A stretch of DNA of 64,000 nucleotides, taken from NCBI RefSeq assembly GCF_004634425.1, contig NZ_SBJL01000001.1, positions 469,001 through 533,000 on the forward strand, in the 5' to 3' direction. Position 1 is the first letter of the stretch, and every line of letters starts with the position of its first letter. This document shows, in pieces, positions 58,140-64,000 of this stretch. The notes under the pieces were generated by a model. That model searched no databases. It was not told where the DNA came from and worked only from the letters and a program-made list of their open reading frames with translations. The position numbers were made by a program, and so were the translations under genes. Origin of the DNA: Vitreimonas flagellata (lineage in GTDB: Bacteria; Pseudomonadota; Alphaproteobacteria; Caulobacterales; Aquidulcibacteraceae).

Positions 58140-58443
58140 GTCGCGTTTAGAGACGGCGGCCGTTCTCGTTTCGGACTAGGCTGGCGCACCCAGCGCTGCC
58201 GTCAGTCTGCGAAATCAGCCCCAATACATGGCATTTCGCAGTAGAATCCGGACTATAGCTGGCGCCGGGCCCGCTTGCGGCCCCATCCTTGCTATGGTCG
58301 TATAGCCCGGCCAGGGCGGCTGGGTTTGGTGAACCTTTTTGAAAGGGATCGTGGTCAACCATCTGTGACAGGGGGATAGGAGCCATCAGGCTGCCGCTTT
58401 CCTATATACAGATTGGGCTAACCCCGCCCGTAGAGGATCGTGC
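58140..58443. other. clpP-clpX intergenic region
   Basis: 304 bases without a credible gene on either strand. It contains a candidate heat-shock promoter (58338-58364) and otherwise ordinary mixed sequence. The presence of a promoter would allow clpX to be made independently of clpP. Confidence 0.5.
58338..58364 (+). promoter_or_regulatory. Candidate sigma-32-type promoter for clpX
   Basis: A TTTTGAAA-like -35 at 58338-58344 and CCATCT at 58359-58364, separated by 14 bases, resemble the heat-shock promoter pattern (CTTGAA, then CCCATnT-like). The -35 lacks the leading C. Judged by eye only. Confidence 0.3.
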
Positions 58444-59712
<1,269 letters not shown>

Positions 59713-59802
59713 ACTGAAGCCCATCTGAACGTGTAACGCGAAAGGTTCCGCACTCGGACGCGGAATGATCACGCACATCCACACACTAGGCCATTCGGCG
59801 CC

Positions 59803-59829
59803 CTTGAAGGTGCGCGCGAACGGCTCCAC
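59803..59829 (+). promoter_or_regulatory. Candidate sigma-32-type promoter for lon
   Basis: CTTGAA (59803-59808) followed after 15 bases by CTCCAC (59824-59829). This is close to heat-shock consensus (CTTGAA, then CCCCAT-like). It lies about 72 bases before the lon ATG. lon is a sigma-32 target in many proteobacteria. The -10 match is imperfect. Confidence 0.4.
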
Positions 59830-59900
59830 CTTTTCATTCGTTAACGCTGGGCGCGTCGTGGGGCTGAGTTCAGACTGCGGCGCTCCCAAAGGAGAAAATC

Positions 59901-62303
59901 ATGGCTGACAGCCGCGTTCTTCCCGTCCTGCCGCTGCGCGACATCGTGGTCTATCCAAAGATGGCCGCGCCGCTTTTCGTAGGCCGCGAGAAATCCGTGC
60001 GCGCGCTCGACGAGGTCATGCGCAAGGACAAGCAAATCCTGCTTGCCGCGCAAATGGACGCGTCAGAGGACGAGCCCTCGACCGACCGCATCTTCATGGT
60101 GGGTACGGTCGCGACCGTCGTGCAATTGCTGAAGCTGCCTGACGGCACGGTGCGCGTGCTGGTCGAAGGCGGTCAACGCGCGCGCATCACGCGCTTTGAA
60201 AGCAACGACGAGTTCTTCGAAGCCGAGATCGAACCGCTCGAAGAAACCAACGAGGACACGCCGGAAGCGCGCGCGATCGCACGCGCCGTGACCGACCAAT
60301 GGGACAATTACGTGAAGCTCTCGCGTAAGGTCCAACCGGAAGTCACACAGGCGATCACCTCGATCACGGAGCCCGCGCGTTTGGCGGACTCGATAGCGGG
60401 CCACCTCAGCGTGAAGATCCCGGACAAACAAGCGCTGCTCGAACTCTCCGACGTGCCGCAACGCCTCGAGCGCATCTTGCAGCTCATCGAAGGTGAGATC
60501 GGCATGCTTCAAGTGGAGCGGAAGATCCGCAACCGCGTGAAGCGTCAGATGGAGAAAACGCAGCGCGAATATTATTTGAACGAGCAGATGAAGGCGATCC
60601 AGCGCGAGCTGGGCGACGGCGAGGACGGCCGCGAAGACATCGCCGAGCTCGAAGCGCGCATCAAGAACACAAAGCTCTCCAAGGAAGCCAAGGCGAAGGC
60701 CGAAGCGGAAATGAAGAAGCTTCGTCAGATGTCGCCGATGTCGGCGGAATCGACCGTCGTGCGCAATTATCTCGACTGGCTGCTCTCGCTCCCTTGGGGC
60801 GTGAAGAAGAAGGTCAAGAAGGATATCGAAGCCGCGCAAAACGTGCTCGATGAAGATCACTACGGCTTGGAGAAGGTCAAAGACCGCATCCTCGAATATC
60901 TCGCCGTGCAAGCGCGCACCAACAAACTGCGTGGCCCGATCCTCTGCCTCGTCGGCCCGCCTGGCGTGGGTAAGACCTCGCTTGGCCGTTCGATCGCCAA
61001 GGCAACGGGTCGCGACTTCGTGCGTCTGTCGCTCGGCGGCGTGCGCGATGAAGCGGAAATCCGTGGTCACCGCCGCACATACATCGGCTCGATGCCAGGT
61101 CGCGTGATCCAATCGATGAAGAAGGCCAAGAGCTCCAATCCGCTCTTCCTGCTCGATGAAATCGACAAGCTTGGCGCCGATTATCGCGGCGATCCGGCGG
61201 CGGCTCTGCTCGAAGTGTTAGACCCGGAGCAAAACTCGACGTTCAACGACCACTATCTCGAAGTAGATTACGATCTCTCGGACGTGTTGTTCATCACCAC
61301 GGCCAACAGTCTCAACATGCCCCAGCCCTTGCTGGACCGCATGGAGATCATCCGCATCCCGGGCTACACCGAGGATGAAAAGCTCGAGATCGCCAAGAAG
61401 CACTTGCTGCCGAAGCAATACGAGAACAACGGCTTGAAGAAGGCGGAGTTCACGGTCAGCGAAGATGCGCTGCGCGATCTGATCCGTCGCTACACGCGCG
61501 AAGCCGGCGTGCGATCGCTCGAACGCGAAATCGGCAACCTCGCGCGCAAGGCGGTGCGTCAGCTTGAGCAGAAGCAGACGGACAAGGTCGACATCACGGC
61601 GGCGAACCTGCCAGATTACGCCGGCGTCTGGAAATATCGCTTCGGTGAAACCGATCTTGAAGACCAAGTCGGCGTCGTCACGGGCCTTGCCTGGACGGAA
61701 GTCGGCGGCGATCTTCTGACGATCGAAGCCGTCGCCATGCCTGGCAAAGGTGCGATGACGGTCACCGGCAATTTGCGCGACGTGATGAAAGAATCGATCT
61801 CGGCCGCGGCGTCCTACGTCCGCTCGCGTTCGATCGCCTTCGGTGTGAAGCCGCCCGTCTTCCGTTCGCGCGACATCCACGTGCACGTACCGGAGGGTGC
61901 GACGCCGAAGGATGGTCCATCGGCAGGTGTGGCGATGGCGACAGCGATCGTCTCGGTGCTCACTGGCGTGCCGATCCGCAAGGATATCGCCATGACCGGC
62001 GAGATCACGCTGCGCGGTCGTGTGCTGCCGATCGGTGGCCTGAAGGAAAAGCTGCTCGCGGCGCTACGTGGCGGCGTGAAGCTCGTGCTGATCCCGAAGG
62101 ACAACGAGAAGGATCTGGCCGACATCCCAGAGAACGTGAAGCAGGGCCTCGAAATCGTGCCTGTCTCCACTGTCGATGAAGTGCTCCAGCGCGCGCTCAC
62201 GCGCCCGCTGACGCCGGTCGAATGGTCGGAAGAGGACGAACTCGCCGAGAACCGTCGCGCTGATGGTTCCAGCGAAGGCCGTGAAGGCGCGCGCCCCCAT
62301 TAG
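59901..62303 (+). CDS. lon: ATP-dependent protease Lon
   Basis: Degrades misfolded and selected regulatory proteins. 800 residues. N-terminal substrate domain ([19 protein letters not shown]), AAA+ module with Walker [10 protein letters not shown] from residue 352 and LLDEIDKLG, and the Ser-Lys dyad Ser674 ([11 protein letters not shown]) and Lys717 ([11 protein letters not shown]). Strong AAAGGAG at 59888-59894 before ATG 59901. It sits between clpX and HU, the classic order. In Caulobacter Lon degrades DnaA and CcrM. Confidence 0.98.
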   Translation: MADSRVLPVLPLRDIVVYPKMAAPLFVGREKSVRALDEVMRKDKQILLAAQMDASEDEPSTDRIFMVGTVATVVQLLKLPDGTVRVLVEGGQRARITRFESNDEFFEAEIEPLEETNEDTPEARAIARAVTDQWDNYVKLSRKVQPEVTQAITSITEPARLADSIAGHLSVKIPDKQALLELSDVPQRLERILQLIEGEIGMLQVERKIRNRVKRQMEKTQREYYLNEQMKAIQRELGDGEDGREDIAELEARIKNTKLSKEAKAKAEAEMKKLRQMSPMSAESTVVRNYLDWLLSLPWGVKKKVKKDIEAAQNVLDEDHYGLEKVKDRILEYLAVQARTNKLRGPILCLVGPPGVGKTSLGRSIAKATGRDFVRLSLGGVRDEAEIRGHRRTYIGSMPGRVIQSMKKAKSSNPLFLLDEIDKLGADYRGDPAAALLEVLDPEQNSTFNDHYLEVDYDLSDVLFITTANSLNMPQPLLDRMEIIRIPGYTEDEKLEIAKKHLLPKQYENNGLKKAEFTVSEDALRDLIRRYTREAGVRSLEREIGNLARKAVRQLEQKQTDKVDITAANLPDYAGVWKYRFGETDLEDQVGVVTGLAWTEVGGDLLTIEAVAMPGKGAMTVTGNLRDVMKESISAAASYVRSRSIAFGVKPPVFRSRDIHVHVPEGATPKDGPSAGVAMATAIVSVLTGVPIRKDIAMTGEITLRGRVLPIGGLKEKLLAALRGGVKLVLIPKDNEKDLADIPENVKQGLEIVPVSTVDEVLQRALTRPLTPVEWSEEDELAENRRADGSSEGREGARPH

Positions 62304-62468
62304 GGGGCGCGTAGCGCGCGATTTGCAGTGTTTTCACGGCATTTTCGCACTGCAGCAAGCTTGCACACGGCAGCGAATTACCCCTAGCGTCCAACTATAG
62401 CGCGCGCCGCAAGCAGAATCGGCTTAGCGAACGCGGTTCAAATTTTCTCGGTCGCGAGGGGGTTCAAA

Positions 62469-62741
62469 ATGAACAAAGCAGAATTGGTCGCCGATGTGGC
62501 CGAGCGTATGGGCGAGTCCAAGCTGAAGGCCGAAGAGGCTGTCAACGCCGTGTTCGACGCCCTCACCAACGCCTTGAAGAAGGGCGACGAAGTGCGTCTG
62601 CCCGCGTTCGGCGTGTTCGACGTGAAAGAGACTGCCGCCCGCACCGCACGTAACCCGCAAACCGGTGAAGAGGTGAAAGTGCCGGCCGGCCGCAAAGCCC
62701 GCTTTAAGCCAGGCAAAGCGCTCAAGGACGCAATGGCCTGA
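62469..62741 (+). CDS. hup: HU family DNA-binding protein
   Basis: 90-residue nucleoid protein. MNKAELVADVAERMGESKLK at the N-terminus, ALKKGDEVRLPAFGVFDVKE, and the DNA-binding arm ARTARNPQTGEEVKVPAGRK ending in ARFKPGKALKDAM, a perfect family match. It lies 165 bases after lon, in the conserved lon-hup order. A terminator follows. Confidence 0.97.
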   Translation: MNKAELVADVAERMGESKLKAEEAVNAVFDALTNALKKGDEVRLPAFGVFDVKETAARTARNPQTGEEVKVPAGRKARFKPGKALKDAMA

Positions 62742-62762
62742 GGCAAGACGCCATAGGCTTTG

Positions 62763-62790
62763 AAGGGCGGCTCGCAGGGGCCGCCCTTTT
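62763..62790 (+). terminator. Rho-independent terminator after HU gene
   Basis: 9-base stem AAGGGCGGC / GCCGCCCTT (62763-62771 and 62780-62788), 8-base loop, followed by TTTTCAATTT. It begins 22 bases after the stop. Confidence 0.85.
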
Positions 62791-62835
62791 CAATTTAGGG
62801 CGGTTTGTGTAGCCACGGCTGAGAAGAGGGCAGAC

Positions 62836-63141
62836 ATGCTGGCGAAGATTTACCGGCCCGCGAAGAACGCGATGCAATCTGGCAAGGCGACCACCAAAAA
62901 GTGGCGGCTCGAATTCGTGCTCGCCGACGCGCCGCGTCCGGATGCGCTCATGGGCTGGATCAGCGGCGCCGATCCGAACGGCCAAGTCCGCATGTCGTTC
63001 GACACCAAGGAAGCCGCGATCGAATTCGCACGCGCGCACGCGATCCCGCACCAAGTGATCGAACCCGAAGAAACCAAGCGCCAACCGCGCGCCTACGGCG
63101 ACAATTTCGCGTTCAAAAGACGCGAACCCTGGTCACACTGA
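62836..63141 (+). CDS. NDUFS4-like complex I accessory subunit
   Basis: 101 residues of the ETC_C1_NDUFS4/NDUFA4 family. It starts MLAKIYRPAKNAMQSGKATT, with TKKWRLEFVLADAPRPDALM and GWISGADPNGQVRMSFDTKE in the centre. It ends with YGDNFAFKRREPWSH, the typical WTH-type end. In mitochondria this subunit stabilises the NADH-oxidising arm. In alphaproteobacteria it is encoded apart from the nuo operon, as here: nuoKLMN is at the other end of the window, about 57 kb away. Confidence 0.92.
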   Translation: MLAKIYRPAKNAMQSGKATTKKWRLEFVLADAPRPDALMGWISGADPNGQVRMSFDTKEAAIEFARAHAIPHQVIEPEETKRQPRAYGDNFAFKRREPWSH

Positions 63142-63143
63142 AA

Positions 63144-63221
63144 GCGAATAGCGAATGGTGCGTAGCGAATACGGCACGCCGCGCGCGCTTGACTATTCGC
63201 CCTTCGCTCCTCCCTATTCGC
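63144..63221. repeat. GCGAATA-type repeat forming a hairpin
   Basis: Three GCGAAT(A) units (63144-63150, 63151-63156, 63165-63171) face the reverse complements TATTCGC (63194-63200), TTCGC (63203-63207) and TATTCGC (63215-63221). The left and right halves can pair. No ORF explains it and it lies between the NDUFS4-like gene and tRNA-Arg. Confidence 0.6.
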
Positions 63222-63228
63222 CTCCGAT

Positions 63229-63305
63229 GGCCCCGTAGCTCAACTGGATAGAGCATCCGCCTTCTAAGCGGACGGTTGCGTGTTCGAGTCACGCCGGGGT
63301 CGCCA
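63229..63305 (+). tRNA. tRNA-Arg (anticodon UCU)
   Basis: 77 bases with encoded CCA. Acceptor GGCCCCG pairs with CGGGGTC (one G-U). Anticodon stem TCCGC/GCGGA encloses CTTCTAA, giving anticodon TCT. T-arm GCGTG/CACGC with TTCGAGT. It reads AGA/AGG codons, rare in this GC-rich genome. Its last base directly adjoins the stop codon of convergent metC. Confidence 0.96.
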
Positions 63306-64000
63306 TCACGCGAGGCGCGCGAAGCCTTGCGCAAGATCCGCGATCAGATCGCCCGGATGCTCCAGGCCAATCGACAAGCGCACCAACGGCCCTTCGGCCT
63401 TCCACGGCTTGGCCGTGCGCGTGATATTGTCGTCGCACGGGATGATCAAACTCTCATAGCCGCCCCATGAGAACCCCATCGAGAAGAGCGCATAGGTCTC
63501 TAGCATCACTTTGAGCTTCGCCGCAGCGACCGGTTTCAGCACCGCGCCGAACACGCCTGCCGCACCGGTGAAATCGCGCTTCCAGATCGCGTGATCGGGA
63601 TGCGACGGTAGAGCAGGGTGGATCACACGCGCCACTTCGGGCCGCGTCTCCAGCCAGCGCGCAATCTGCAAACCGGACGCTGCTTGCCGCTCCAGCCGCA
63701 CGCTCAGCGAACGCATGCCGCGCAACACCAGATACGCATCATCGGGCGAAGCGCCCAAGCCCAGCTGCTTGTAGGTCGCCTTCACGCGCTCGCCCATCTG
63801 TGGCGTCGCCGAGAGCACCGCGCCCATGAACGCGTCAGCGTGGCCGGCTTGATACTTGGTCAGCGCCTGCACGGAGAGATCGACACCGTGCTCGAACGGT
63901 TTGAAGTAAAGCCCCGCAGACCACGTATTATCGAGGATCGTCGGCACGCCACGCGCCTTTGCCGCCGCCGCGATCGCCGGCACGTCCTGCACCTCAAACG
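63306..64000 (-). CDS. metC: Cystathionine beta-lyase-type PLP enzyme, 5' end outside window
   Basis: C-terminal about 230 residues of a Cys/Met-metabolism PLP enzyme. The frame stays open to base 64000 (it reads FEVQDVPAIA across the apparent GTG at 63992), so the start lies to the right. TILDNTWSAGLYFKPFEHG and the PLP Lys in QALTKYQAGHADAF, then LGASPDDAYLVLRGMRSL and FSWGGYESLIIP, match cystathionine beta-lyase better than gamma-synthase. It yields homocysteine for methionine. Confidence 0.9.
   Translation of the reverse strand, partial: FEVQDVPAIAAAAKARGVPTILDNTWSAGLYFKPFEHGVDLSVQALTKYQAGHADAFMGAVLSATPQMGERVKATYKQLGLGASPDDAYLVLRGMRSLSVRLERQAASGLQIARWLETRPEVARVIHPALPSHPDHAIWKRDFTGAAGVFGAVLKPVAAAKLKVMLETYALFSMGFSWGGYESLIIPCDDNITRTAKPWKAEGPLVRLSIGLEHPGDLIADLAQGFARLA

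Noticed and set aside
62304-62345. Terminator after lon (GCGCG-TAG-CGCGC)
   Set aside because: Short stem and weak T tract; not convincing enough to list.

Overview
This window is GC-rich bacterial chromosome, tightly packed with housekeeping genes. I see no insertion sequence, prophage, CRISPR array, rRNA or plasmid function. Gene content and order point to an alphaproteobacterium, most likely in or near Caulobacterales/Hyphomonadaceae. Evidence for this: nuoKLMN followed by birA, coaX and RNase J; a DUF1467 protein; prfA-prmC-DUF4167; tRNA-Leu-tig-clpP-clpX-lon-HU; a free-standing NDUFS4-type complex I subunit; and an IscR-led suf operon. The genus is inference.

Layout, left to right. 1-5303: end of the nuo (complex I) operon, with nuoK cut by the window edge. 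5317-16270: birA, coaX, RNase J, a VOC epimerase, DUF1467, an archaeal/eukaryotic-type prolyl-tRNA synthetase, lolC/E, lolD and dnaE, all on + and mostly coupled. 16372-19004: two tandem amidohydrolase-family genes, the second without the metal motif. 19045-29040: ubiG (-), then lysC, ptsP, a RodZ-like protein, ispG, prfA, prmC and a DUF4167 protein. 29099-38445: a small hydrolase (-), then a long suf operon: iscR, iscS-like, sufB, three unrecognised envelope genes, sufC, sufD, sufS, sufT-like, sufA and tfoX-like. A candidate IscR type 1 operator overlaps the -35 of this operon.

38442-53315: mixed strands. Genes are an enoyl-CoA hydratase, a GGDEF protein, a coniferyl-aldehyde-type dehydrogenase, a DEAD-box helicase, parE, a small outer-membrane barrel, a large CpaE/TadZ-like ATPase joined to a membrane segment and Sel1 repeats, a soluble double-PAS chemoreceptor, glnA and glnB. 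53525-64000: NAD(P)HX repair enzyme, an unknown membrane protein, tRNA-Leu(UAG), tig, clpP, clpX, lon, HU, the NDUFS4-like subunit, a hairpin-forming repeat, tRNA-Arg(UCU) and the 3' part of metC.

Functional themes are respiration and its Fe-S supply (nuo, suf, ispG), protein folding and turnover (tig, clpXP, lon), nitrogen control (ptsP, glnB, glnA) and envelope biogenesis (lol, RodZ-like, OMP). The most unusual items are the CpaE-Sel1 fusion, the three coupled envelope genes inside the suf operon with its IscR-type operator, the domain-of-life-atypical ProS, and the FNR/FixK-type box in front of the chemoreceptor.
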